Of a stretch of 64,000 bases of DNA, positions 34,258 to 45,174 are shown piece by piece. Every line of letters starts with the position of its first letter. Positions within the stretch are counted from its first letter, which is position 1. The stretch covers positions 52,056,304-52,120,303 of the forward strand of contig OY829537.1 in NCBI GenBank assembly GCA_963691705.1, in the 5' to 3' direction. This stretch comes from Viola odorata (Eukaryota; Streptophyta; Magnoliopsida; Malpighiales; Violaceae). Under the pieces are notes generated by a model that made no database searches, was not told where the DNA came from, and worked only from the letters and a program-made list of their open reading frames with translations. Both the position numbers and the translations under genes were made by a program.

Positions 34258-35606
34258 ATGTGTGCATGCGCTTTTATTATTTATTATTTTTGAGCTATCA
34301 CTAACACTCTCGCTTTGTAGATTAAACTTTAAATATTCGCTCGAAAGTACGTTTTACCTCTCTTTTATTTTATTCAATGTTTTCCGTAAATGTTATTTGC
34401 ATGCATATTATCCAAAACTAGAAATCCAAGTATGGGCCTAGCCCGACCCATTAAAATTGTAAGCATTATTTCCATGCATTCGTATGTGATAATTAATTGT
34501 TAATTATTTTAAATTGTGTGTATGTTATAAAATTTAATTACTAAACTTGTTGTAATAATTAGTTAATTCTTTCATTAATTATCTCAACTTGTTGTAATAA
34601 TTAAAGAATTATCGACTTGTTGTAATAATTAATTAATTGCTTATTTCACTTGTTGTAATAATTAGTTAGATTAGTTATTCCGACCTCCAATTTGTAATAA
34701 TCAGATAAGTACTTACTATCAACGGTTGGCTTGTAATAATTAGTTAAGTAGTTAAAATCGTGTATGTTTGTTATATCTATGCTATTATTGCTCGTTTGCT
34801 CGTCGATCGAGGCTCGTCAAAAAAGGTACGCTTATCTTAAACGTTTCCTTGAATGTTTATTAGAAATGCTAAATCCGAACCAAATCGAATGCATGACCCC
34901 TTAGAATGCGTTAGAACCACCCATTCGTATGCATGACATATAGAATTGCTAAAAAATTAAAATCAACTCACATGCATAACATATTTAATCACTTGTCTTT
35001 TGTGCCATGAAATTAATTGTCTTTTTGTTAAATGCTATGTATGGTGGCTTCGATCCCACATGGAATATACATGCATTCATGAAAATGTACGATGTTAGTT
35101 TTGCCATGATAGAATCACATAGTAAATAATTAATCATGCACGGCTCGATGATAAGGGGGGAACGTCCACTCTAGCAAAGAGAAAAATGATAACCTCATCC
35201 AGAAAATAGGAGAATGGTAACCCCATCCATCGTTCTCGAACGGAAATAACAATGTCTCGACGAAAAAATGCTAAGATGTAACGTCACCTTTGAGGGCCCA
35301 AATTACATGTTCAAAATGTTTTCTCAAAACACCTCGCTTACCGGTAACCTTTTTTTAGGATGTGACTCGGGTGCCTAACACCTTCCCGAGTCCATAAATA
35401 CGACCTCGAACCATTGTTCTTTGGTTTAGACCTTTTGTGCCTTAGTTTATTTATTTTTATTCCATGACGATTAGGTTCCCTAAACCTTAGAAAAATAGGG
35501 TGGCGACTTCATTTTTTGCATGATGTTGAGACAAGTCCAACACTTGTCTCGCATCATGGCCAGTCCCGAACCAATGTTTCGCAACATCGAAAAAGGGGGT
35601 GCGACA
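34258..35606 (+). mobile_element. T-type (Tat/Ogre-like) LTR, 5' shortened
   Basis: Homologous to 4033-5838 in reverse orientation: 'aggatgtgactcgggtgcct', 'aaaatagggtggcgact' and the end AAAGGGGGTGCGACA. It is about 450 bp shorter at its 5' side. The flanking 5-mers do not match (acaaa / acttg), so this is not a clean insertion. It joins antisense gene 2 of B to the leader of element E. Confidence 0.65.
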
Positions 35607-35878
35607 ACTTGTTATTTGTTTAATTGGTTGTTCTTGCAATTAATAAGGTACCAAGTGTCAACAATTGTTTTGAAGCTAGTTTTCCTTTGAGAGTCTTCTT
35701 GGAAGCCTATTCTTGAACTCTTGAGTCTCACTAACACTTGAACAATTGCAGGGATTTTTGAGTGAATTTTGTGAGAGCATTAGAGAGTTTTAAACACGAG
35801 AGTAAACATGTGAGGGAGTGCTAGGATTAGTACAATTTTATGCTTTTATTTCGTGTTGTGACTTTCAGGAACTTTTAG

Positions 35879-36693
35879 ATGTCTCAAGAAGGAGAACAAC
35901 TGAATTTAGTGGCCACACTTGCGGCACTCACCGAGCAGCTTCGAATGGTAACAGAGGGGCAATTGGCTACTAATGTTAAAGTAGCTAGACTTGCGAAGCT
36001 TGCGGCCAAAGTCAAATTAAGGGACAAGGCCGAGGAGCCACCTGATGACGCGTCCTTTATGTGCTACGCAAACCCCAAGCGCAAGCCCTATGTGTGCGCA
36101 GCAACAACCAAGCGCCAAACACCTTGTAGACCATGTTTTGGAGAGCATGAACATGCTAAAATGCTCTGTATTGAGCATCCTTTGAGTGTAAAAGGAAAGA
36201 CAGAAGTGAATGAAAAGGAGCCACGAGAGAACTTATTCCACTCTATTTGCAATGTTGCGGAATGGGGATGTGTGTTGACTATTGATAAGGAGAGTTGCGC
36301 GAATTATGTGAGCACTTTAGTAGTGCACAAGTTGAACCTTCCCATGTCGACGCATCGGAAGCCGTATCTTTTGCAATGGATGGCAGATGGGAACGAAATA
36401 AAAGTGACTAAGCAGTCTTAGTGAGTTTCTCTATTGGAAAATACAAGGATGAGATCCTTTGTGATGTCGTCCCTATACAAGCGAGTCACATATTACTTGG
36501 AAGACCGTGGCAGCTTGATAGAGCAGCAAATCATGGGAGGAATAATGGTTACAAGTTTGTGAAAGATAGGAAGAAATTCACCTTAGCTCTTTTGACACCA
36601 ACTGAAGCCTTTGAGCATCAACAAAGACTTGTTAAGGCCTATGCTGAGTTTGAGAGAAAAAGAGGAGAGTTGAGTGAAAAGAAAGAGAAATAA
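35879..36693 (+). pseudogene. Element E gag-protease remnant
   Basis: From ATG 35879 a short helical N-terminus is followed by a retroviral-type aspartic protease: CVLTIDKESCANYVSTLVVH, LQWMADGNEIKV, VSFSIGKYKDEILCDVVPIQ, HILLGRPWQLDRAANH. The flanking phrases are those of plant Ty3/gypsy proteases. The active-site triad D-[ST]-G is replaced by D-K-E, so catalysis is lost. At 36418-36421 one base is missing, which makes a TAG and shifts the frame; the second half reads on from 36421. After the protease comes a charged linker. Confidence 0.8.
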
Positions 36694-38368
36694 TGAGGAA
36701 AATAACCCCTATGAAAAGAGTGAGCATGGGAAAAGAGATGAAATAAAAAACAACACCCATGAAAATAACGAGCATGGGATAAGAGATGAGAGTCAAAACA
36801 GCCCGCATGAAAATAGAGAGCATGCGTTAGTTGGCATGAATACAAAAGGAGAGGTTAATCGTGCCATAGGGAAAGTGAGGAACGCACCTTGTGTGCAACA
36901 AATATGTTTTGGTGCAAGCCACCAACAACTAAATTTTTGGCCATTGCGCTTTGAGTTCACTAACCCTAACCCATTTGCTTTCCTTTCTAGTGCTGTTTTA
37001 CCTCATGTGCAGAGAAAGAAGAGAGTATTGGCAGAAGAGGAGCCTCTTACCTTACTGCCAAGAGGAGGGAAAGAGCCTTGCGCAACCATGGTGCCTAGTT
37101 CGGCAAACCCTAACCGAAAGGGTATAGTATGGTCCTCTTTCCTAAGGAGCAATTTGTGTGAGTATATGAACATCATTAATTCTTATGTTTATAATCATAA
37201 AATTAATTTAATTGATGATGGTTATATGCAAGAACCGAAGGTCAAGTCATATACCTTTGAAATTTACTTGCGAAAGCGAAAACAGTTTGGTATATTGGCT
37301 AGACCGAGAAACATGGATTGTGTTGTCTCTAACACAAATTTAATTGGATTCTCACATGTTTTTACATTAGATAACTGTGCTGTTAAGTGTGAATTCCATG
37401 AAAATTTTATGTTTAAGTCGATAGGACTTGCAGGAGCTCTTTTCAAACACAATCGCTTATATCGGTCGCATGATCTTTTGTGAAATTTTGATGAACATGA
37501 TATGTTTGAGGATTGTGTGATGAGCTGCTATTTTATTATTAACTTAACTCTTAAGGATGTTATTATTTCACATATTGTTCCTTGGAGTCTTGTTAGTAAT
37601 CAAAAGAAGAAGTCCTTTAACGACTTAGGTCAAGAATCATGGCGGACATTGAGTGCGCCAATGGAGCGAAATTTATCCTTGCCACCACAATTCTTGAGGC
37701 AACTAGAGATGGAGGAGAGAACTTTTGGAGCTGTGAGACATGTGACAGCTTGTAAGTATGAGTCTATGTGGAAGGAATATTTTCCGTTTCTTTTATATAC
37801 TTACTACCTTTTCATACACACTATTATTTTTGGTGTGTTATTGAAACACATGTGTGATTTTATTCATATAACATTATTCAGTTTAATGTTGCTGCCTTGC
37901 AGTGTATTGTTTAGTATAAGTGGTAGCAAAGAGATCGAAGTAATGTGGATCGCCCATGGCCAAGCCAAGCGCTACGGTGCACGCTTGGGTGTCAAGATGG
38001 CAACTTTGGGAAACCATGGAAGGTTGAGTGGGTCCTTCAAGATAAGAGCTTGGGTTTGGCAACGCTTACGTAGGAGACGGTCCCTAAACCAAGTTCAAGC
38101 AAGAGTAGCCGCTTGGAGAAATAGTCTTACTCGATGCATTGACATGTTCAAAGACGTTGCCGCCAAGTTGAATTTGCGAGGTTGGTATGGTTCGCTTTGT
38201 GCTTATTTTGATGTTACTAACTTAAGGTATTGCGGTGCAGGTCTAAAATTAGATTCGAGGGAAAATCTCTTCGAGGGGAGAGGGGATGATGTGAATCCTC
38301 ACACCAACCCGAGCACCTTGCCCTTGAAGCGCAAGAGATGGCGACTAAGGAAGCACGAGAGGTGGTGA
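36674..38368 (+). pseudogene. Element E long ORF, shared with element C
   Basis: A single frame with one in-frame TGA at 37481. It opens with repeats like HGKRDEIKNNTHENNEHG, then QICFGASHQQLNFWPLRFEF, IDDGYMQEPKVKSYTFEIYL and a basic C-terminal region (KDVAAKLNLRGWYGSLCAYF, YCGAGLKLDSRENLFE). It aligns with element C almost throughout, with its stop at a different place, so a common intact ancestor is likely. Hydrophobic stretches near 37790-37910 could be membrane segments or chance. The domain is unrecognised. Confidence 0.6.
38270..38286 (+). other. Element E first polypurine tract
   Basis: cgaggggagagggga precedes a TGATGTGAATCC LTR-like start. It encodes the end of the DSRENLFEGRGDD tail. 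Confidence 0.6.
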
Positions 38369-39961
38369 GTATGCTTTGAGTATATAATTGTGAAGCTTTC
38401 GTGGGCAGATTATGCTGAGCGAGATTCGAGGATGAATCTTTCCGAAGAGGGAGGGAATGATACGATCCCAAGATGTATCACACGACTACATGGACAAAAG
38501 CGTCAAGACATGATGGAGCAGATAGAGTCCGATCAGGGATCACAAAGGCTTGATGGAAAGCTCTATCTTATGTTTATTGTGTCCAAATTTTAGGACGTTT
38601 GGACTAGTGGATCGTCCAAAAGATCAATCCAACATTTTCATTGACAGTAGTCCTACGCAGACAAGGACTCTAAGATGCATAACGCGACTTCGTCCGAACC
38701 TAGCCGGCGCTGTACAAGTTCGAATCGTGTGATTGAACCTTATTTCTTTTCAAGTCTGCAATACTCGAGTCGTCAACAAGTAAAACCAAAATTTCATCCT
38801 ACTTGTTCGTCTGCCCTACGTTGATATCCACAAGGGATATAGGCTTAGTGATTTAGCCAAGGATCCTCCCTTGTTCGAACTAGGTTGGCTGGTGCTTAGC
38901 GATCAGCAAGCTTATGTTGTCTAAGAGAGTTATCTTATTCCGCATCGAAATCCATCTTTGAACAACGATCAGAATTACATGTTATGTATCCTACGCAACT
39001 AGGATCGTATCAAAGAAGATGCGCGCTAGGGCACCCAATGCGCAAGACGCATGCGCAAGAGGAGTTGACTCTTAGCCAAAATAAAATTGGTTCCAGCTTT
39101 TTCCAAAATTCCAAGTGTCACATGAGTAATAATTCAAGTAGGAATTCTAGACCAAGTTTGGAGCAAAACGCACAGAGGAATTGCAAAAGGGCTTGAGAGG
39201 AGTTTGAATGCGGCAAGGAGAGCGCACTTCAAGTCCGACTAGGAGTAGAAGATGAAGTCGACTTGGAAGAGAAGTCGGATGGTGAAGCGTGGTCTTGTAC
39301 AAATTAGATAGGATAATTATTGTAATTGTTTTATTTAAATTACTTAAGTTAGAGTTAAGATAGAATTAGAAATCCTAGTCTTAGTCGAAATAGAACTTGT
39401 ACTTGCGCCTATTTAAAGGCAACGATTCTTATGAAGTAATTAGATCAAAATTTCCATCTAACACTTTACCAAATTTCCATTCCATCATTCTACCTTCTTA
39501 CTTTCTCGATCTCCGGAGCAAGTTGTTCTTGTGTTTAACTTAGCCGTTTGACAGGGTACTCGGTTAGGGCTAGCATAGCGTGGTGTTTATTACCAAGCGT
39601 GGCACTTGCAGGGATAAGTGTGGAAGGTGCGCAAGGGATCATGTTGACGTTCATAGGGTTGATCGTCATTGCTAACATTCACAAGGCTGAGTGTTGGTGT
39701 TGCTTTCGTTCACAAGGCTGAGTGCGGGCGAGTGTGCATGCTACAGGGATAGGCGTGCGAGTGCGGGCGTGCTACATGGCTAGTCATTCGTGGAAATTGT
39801 GACTTCGCTCAAACCGAGATTTGCGAGTCCTTAACCTCAACTCGAAGGGTAGATTCCTTCCAAACATATCTAAGGGGATTTTCGTTCAAATTCTGCGCCC
39901 CAAACCTACAAGAGAACATGATCATTACTTATGCGCATCCTAGCTATCTAAGATCGTATCA
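38287..39961 (+). mobile_element. Element E 3' LTR region, composite
   Basis: A first LTR start at 38287 is followed after 171 bp by a second purine tract and start (gaagagggagggaa, TGATACGATCCC at 38458). Two ends in GATCGTATCA occur, at 39012 and 39961. A TATA-like ctatttaaag at about 39410 suggests the promoter. The part 38287-38470 is the block also found at 3847-4032. Whether 38458-39012 is a separate solo LTR is unclear, since its flanks do not form a duplication. Confidence 0.6.
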
Positions 39962-40074
39962 AGGGTAGTAAGAATCGAATCACCTATGCTCCTGCTCCTA
40001 CTCCTACTATGCGCATATGTTAGAAACCCGGGAACATCTTTTCTTGCAAAGTAGTTTGCGGCGGAAGCTTAAAG

Positions 40075-40670
40075 GCATAGCAACTTTTCACAATTAAAAA
40101 CAACCTTTCGAAAGCCCAGTTTGGGGAATGTTGTTCAGTTCTTTGGTCAATTTGGAATACAAGGAATGGCAGAATATTCAAGCTAGAAATTGAGGTGCTC
40201 AATTAGCAATTCTTCGTGGTGCTCGTATCCTTAATGATTATAAGGTGATTAATGATCAAGAGAGTGGAGGTGGTGTGTCGCAGGGTGGGTCGCGAGATCA
40301 TAAAAGGGTCCCTCTGATTGGACAAAAAATAAATATCACAACAAATGTTGTTATAAGCCCAACGACGGTGAGATATGGCATCATGGCTAGGAATGCAGAT
40401 GAAGAATGTAGTTTTGGAGCATCGATATATTTATCCCTAATGGTTAGGAAGTCTCGATAGCAGAAGGGTTAGCAATTCGAATGGCCAAGTTCTAGCAGTG
40501 GAGTATAATATTGGAAGAGTTCCATTCCAAACTGATTGTCTTGCTATCGCTCAAGCAATTCAAGCTAAAGATCAAGCTTTCACTCCCATTGGCCTAGTGG
40601 CTCGAGATATCTCAATGTATACTCAGGTCTTTGAGTCTCACTCTTTTTTCGCATATTCGTAGATGATAAT
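40075..40670 (+). pseudogene. Plant RNase H-like (RVT_3) fragment, LINE-type
   Basis: Degenerate frames contain LWSIWNTRNGRIF, then 'VRYGIMARNADEECSFGASI' and 'DCLAIAQAIQAKDQAFTPIG', the layout of the RNase H domain found at the end of plant LINE-type and reverse-transcriptase-like proteins. Several stops and shifts interrupt it. No reverse transcriptase is seen next to it. Confidence 0.5.
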
Positions 40671-40724
40671 ACATGAAAAGAGGACAAGGGTAGGAAGGTC
40701 ATTATACGATCCGTTCTCGGGTTA

Positions 40725-40878
40725 CATATCAGGTCACTTAGTCATGGGCACAAAAATATTCCAAACTCAAGCACAAACCTGCTATAGGGGCCATGTTTCC
40801 ACGTAGGCGCCCTACTCACCTTCATAGGTAGAAGCCACCCCATGTTTCCATATATGAGGTGACCTTGACGTTTTGCCT
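40725..40878 (-). mobile_element. Fragment of a G-family LTR
   Basis: About 155 bp nearly identical to 41790-41947 within the LTR of element G ('agtcatgggcacaaaaatat', 'ggggccatgtttccacgtag'). It is separated from that LTR by a gag fragment. Confidence 0.75.
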
Positions 40879-40909
40879 GGTTGGGTGTTAGGATTGGATT
40901 GGCAGGCCT

Positions 40910-41427
40910 TTACTTTCGATGACTGCCAGGATTTCCACATTTGGTGCTATCATAGGGGTGTTGGTAAACTCGAAATTCATTTGCCTCCCTGATTGATCTG
41001 TCTTCCCCAATGATAATACATTTGCCTCCCCTATCAAAAGTCTGATCTCCTAACTGGGGGTTTGGGGGCGGTAAATCTCTGGTATTCCTCTCTGGGGGAG
41101 CCACTTCCAGTGTAATCTTTCGGGGTACTGGCTCTTCTTGACATCCCCGTTGGTAGTCTTCTTCCGCCATCTTGGTGTAGTTATTTGCCTTGATCCGTAG
41201 AAGGTCCAAGGTGAATGGGGGGTCGGCTGCCAACATATCTCCCAATTTGATATATCCATAGTTCTTTCTTAACGCCTCTACCGCGAAGTCAGCGGTAACA
41301 TCCGGAATTCGGCTCAATTCCATATTGAACCGGTCTAGGTAGGCCTTGAGGGATTCCTCTCTTCCACGCACTATTTCAAACAAAGTTGTTGAAGACTTCT
41401 TTAAAGGAATCTGATTACTGAATCTGC
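40910..41427 (-). pseudogene. gag: Ty3/gypsy gag fragment (element H)
   Basis: The minus-strand frame reads REESLKAYLDRFNMELSRIP, then VTADFAVEALRKNYGYIKLG and PPFTLDLLRIKANNYTKMAE, homologous to the B gag at 46320-46520 ('EESLNSYLGRFDMEMSLTPG'). It is part of the capsid domain of a Tat-lineage relative. The start is removed by the G LTR at 41428, and it stops at 40910. It is a fragment with no pol attached. Confidence 0.8.
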
Positions 41428-42790
41428 TGATCGTCACTCAAATATACTTAATATTTTCCTGATGCCTAAATGCATAAATAAATGTGTAAAGGGCAAGACA
41501 GGGTCAAACCACAGAGATTGAAGGAATAATATGTTAGTCTAGATGTATGACAGGGAACAATTACAATAGAATATAAATTAGTAACACTGGGGGGTTTATG
41601 TTGATTAATGAATTAATCAACGCAGATTGGGGAGCTAACAAGACAATTAATTAAAGTAGTTATCCAGGGCATGAAAGTAAAACACAATCGAGGGCAAGAT
41701 AGTCAAAAGAAATTCGTGGGCAAGAAAACAATGAAAGCAGTAAAAGAGATATGAATATGATGGGGAGAGATCTTAGCAAAAGGTGTTCTCGGGTTGCATT
41801 TCAGGTCAGTTAGTCATGGGCACAAAAATATTCCAAACTCAAGCACAGACCTGCTATAGGGGCCATGTTTCCACGTAGGCCCCCTACTAACCTTCGTAGG
41901 TAGAAGCCACCCCTCGTTTCCACATATGAGGTGACCTTGACGTTTCGCCGTCCTCCTAGGCACGAATGCGGGGAGGCACTACTCAAAACGCCCATGAAGT
42001 GGAGGCAAGACATATCTAGGGCGTGACATCTCAGTTTGTCAAGCTCGCATCACATAACCTAAACAATCATTTACCCCTAGACGAAAGACCTCTCGCGATA
42101 TCTCCACTAGATGTCTACTCTAACTCAAGGATTCGCGTCAGTTATAACCAAGAGAATGACATTACTCACACAGAAATATTAATAGTTGATGAAGCCCTTA
42201 ACATTTCTAAATGAGCATGGGATTAAAATGGTAAACAACTGAATATGACAAGAGAATATAATAAGCATGCATTAGGCCTCTTAACCGAACCGTACAACCC
42301 TTGGAACACCCTTTACTAAGATGATGGTGCTTAGCTACTCATGATAGAATATGAACAATAAATGATAATAAGCATACAATAAATAAAAATAGAAGGATTC
42401 AAAGAAACCGAGAGATAATTTAATTAATCAAAGGATTTTCTCCTTTACCAAACTGGCGGCTGCTCCAAACGACCAAGAGAATAAGATCCCTAGAAATTAG
42501 GGTAAAAGAAGAATTGATGTATTAATGTCTTAGGACAACCGTCCTTACAAAAACCCTAAAGCTAAGCTTATATAGCCTAAAACTAGCTAGGGGACAAAAC
42601 AGCTAAGGGGAAGGAGAAGCAATAGGAGCATGACAGCACACGTGACTGGAGTCGTCCTTACTTCTTTCTTCTTTTTCAGCTCGGAACTTGCATCAGCATT
42701 TAATTTGTTCGGAACGGGAGCTGGAGCTGGTAATCTTTAAATACTGCTTTGAGCGCTTATTTTCGAGGCCTTGGAATGCGACTTTTACTT
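41428..42790 (-). mobile_element. Athila-like LTR of element G
   Basis: On the minus strand it ends GAGTGACGATCA at 41428. The last 230 bases match 1-247 on the plus strand. The start is uncertain: a purine tract AAGTGTGGGGAAG near 42783-42800 suggests it is close by, but no clean TG follows. Open frames within are chance. Confidence 0.65.
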
Positions 42791-44554
42791 CCCCACACTT
42801 GATTTTTGGACTGGTGAGGAAGTAATCTGTTGTTGTTGTCGTGGCCCCGATTCTAGACTTCTGTACTTGCTCTTTCATGCCCTTGATCTATATTTTCCTC
42901 CCCACACTTGTCTTCTTCGGGGTCTAGCCCTTGCCTTGTGTGATGAAGAGTGTTACTCACCTGCCAAGGAAGGATTAAAGAAAAGCTCAAATGGTTAGAA
43001 CAAAAAGAGGAAGGGAATCGAGGGCATGAAAAGGAAATAGGAGAAGATGGAGAAAGAGAGGAAACAAATGAAAATAAAGATAAAGATAAAGAAATTTTTT
43101 TTGTAAAGTTTCTCGTCATTTCACTATCTTCCCCCGTCTAATTGTGCCTATATATACCCAGGGATATTATGCAAACCTAGCCAGTGCCTAGTCAAGGATT
43201 TCACACAAGAATAAAAGGCATAAATGCTCACGTGTTCAAGGGCTAGTAGGTCTAGATATGCATGATCAGGCATAGATGCAATGAATGACAGATTTCTCCT
43301 TATGCATCAGAAGTCAAAAATACATGCCAAACATGAGGGTTTTAAAAAAGATAGTGGCAAAAATTTTGAAAATCCAAAAAATATGCAATCATGCAATAAG
43401 CGGAAAAATAAGCATGCAATCAAACAAACAAAACATAAATAAACCCCTCCCCACACCTAGGCAGCGCATTATCCTCAATACGGGAAGGGCACACACAAAG
43501 GAGTTTAAGGAATTAGAGGAGTTTAGTACAACCAAATTAAAAGAAAGTGGTAAAAATTGTTTTGAACTCTCCTCGAGGGCATGAAAAATGAAATTGTTCG
43601 GGGGTGGGGGTCACTGGGGTGGAAGATTGCGCCGGGTAACTTCAGCCGTCAAAGCCTGAAGTTTCCTGAGAATCGTTTGCAGAAGACGCATCTGTGTTAG
43701 GTCATAGACAAGTGCTGGCATCGGGGGCCTAACTTCTATGGGCGCATTGGGGGCTGGACGAGATGTTTCGGCTTGGGCAGGAGGGTCAGACGAAGGTCGG
43801 GGCCTCGAAAGATCTGGATATTCGAAATTGCCACCGGACTTGGTGCCGAAAAACTTATCACCAGCAGGGGTTGATCCTGCAGAGAAACTCAATACACCAT
43901 GTGAGACGCATAAATGGCCCATGCCATCTAAGGTACGGGCGTCTAAAACTTTGAACGCAAGGGGCTCATAAAGGTTGCTATCATACTGGTCAATATCATG
44001 GAATTTCACCGCAAGCAGAGAGGTAAGGGATCCTAAAATGGGGCCTCGGGAGCCATTTAGAACATGAAGAATACCCGAGGCAACCCAAAAGCCTAGATTT
44101 ACTCTATGTTTATCCTTCATGCACTACAAAAAGAAAAGCTCCTGCAAAGATAACTGTCCCGAGGATCCAAATCGACCCGAGAAGGTGAGAGCCATATATC
44201 AATGCAGGATGTGCAATGCAGGTTCAACAATTTCATGGGTTTTACTAGACTTAGGGTTGAATTCAACATTGGGGTCATTAGCAAGCTCACGAAATGCAGC
44301 AAAAGTATCAAAAATAGATGGTGTAACAGTTAAACCATTTTGTAGAGGGCAGAATCTAACTCATCAGGCTTAACCAAACCAAGCAAACAATTGAACTTGC
44401 CAAGGGTCAGTTAGGACCATTTGTTTATCAATCTAAAATTGACAAGACCAGGACTGGAAGAGTTGGGTCCAAACTTGCCCTTGGGCTTAAAACTATCACA
44501 AGCAACCCAAAAAGAGGTAAAGAACTCGAGAGAGAGTTCAATAAAAGTTGGGTG
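42791..44554 (-). mobile_element. Element G 3' internal region
   Basis: Minus-strand Athila-like 3' region with three GTGTGGGG purine tracts (near 42790, 42905 and 43450) and the phrase 'ttgaggataatgcgctgcct' before the third, typical of Athila-like and LARD ends. It is cut at 44554 by B copy 2. Confidence 0.6.
43611..44120 (-). pseudogene. Athila-type extra ORF fragment in element G
   Basis: Reads KHRVNLGFWVASGILHVLNG, recalling the 'RVNLGFW' stretch of the ORF proteins encoded by Athila-like plant elements. It ends in a proline-rich tail and a short helical C-terminus (MRLLQTILRKLQALTAEVTR). Codons upstream to about 44380 are in other frames ('TPSIFDTFAAFRELANDPNV'), so the gene is broken. 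The function of this ORF family is not known to me, and the assignment is tentative. Confidence 0.45.
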
Positions 44555-44750
44555 TGATAACTATCGTTACCACAGAAGCAGCATCTCGACTACCCCGCCA
44601 GGTGACCCGGACAACCTACTGTACCTTCCGGGGGAGACGGGACGCTGTTCTTGCCGCCCCTAGCCTGGCGGTCAGCCCTGGGATGGTCGACATCAGCGGG
44701 GGGGCTCTTATGCGACATCCGTATGGCGGCATCCCATCCCAGGTCATCCA

Positions 44751-44788
44751 TGACGTCACTCCGCATGACGTCATCCCGCGTGACGTCA
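44751..44788 (+). promoter_or_regulatory. Three TGACGTCA sites at 15-bp spacing, U3 of B copy 2
   Basis: Perfect TGACGTCA at 44751, 44766 and 44781. The spacer bases differ from copy 1 (actccgca, tcccgcg) while all three palindromes are intact. Confidence 0.78.
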
Positions 44789-44876
44789 CTCTATGGCACT
44801 CCAGCGACACATATCACCCCAGCGACATCCGCCAGGGACTATTCCCACCCCTTGTCGGTACACTCCTTCCTTTGTC

Positions 44877-44884
44877 TATAAATA
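44877..44884 (+). promoter_or_regulatory. TATA box, B copy 2 LTR
   Basis: TATAAATA, conserved with 12520-12527. Confidence 0.78.
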
Positions 44885-45092
44885 CCCCCACCTTTTTAGA
44901 AAAGAGGGTAAGCTTAAGATAGCGTACTGAACCCCTGCCACTTTTACTACTCACACTGACTTTAGTATCAGAGTGTTTATGCCAGAGACCCCCTCAGGCG
45001 CATTGCAGGTGATGAAGGCCCCCCAGTACAGTGTTCCTGACCGCCCCAGATCAAGCCGATCCTGCTCAGTATCCCCCGGACTTTTATCAAAT

Positions 45093-45110
45093 GGTGCTTT
45101 CATTGAGAGA
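45093..45110 (+). other. Primer-binding site, tRNA-Thr type
   Basis: Identical 18 bases to 12731-12748, two bases after the LTR end. Confidence 0.87.
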
Positions 45111-45174
45111 TTTGGTTGATTAAGTGAGTTTTCCTTAGTAACCAAGCTCTGTTCTTTCTGAGAGTCGAAGGATC

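Larger units (their letters stand above)
35607..39961 (+). mobile_element. Element E, 5' truncated, related to C
   Basis: Leader, protease-like ORF, long ORF shared with C, two purine tracts and an LTR region. The 5' LTR and primer site are missing, replaced by the T-type LTR. No reverse transcriptase or integrase. Confidence 0.75.
44555..45090 (+). mobile_element. B copy 2 5' LTR
   Basis: TGATAACTATCG...TTTTATCA, 536 bp, homologous to 12215-12728. Confidence 0.9.

Noticed and set aside
38458..39012. Separate solo LTR with TGATACGATC...GATCGTATCA ends
   Set aside because: Flanking bases (gggaa / aagaa) do not form a target duplication and a purine tract precedes it, so it is treated as part of a composite LTR region.
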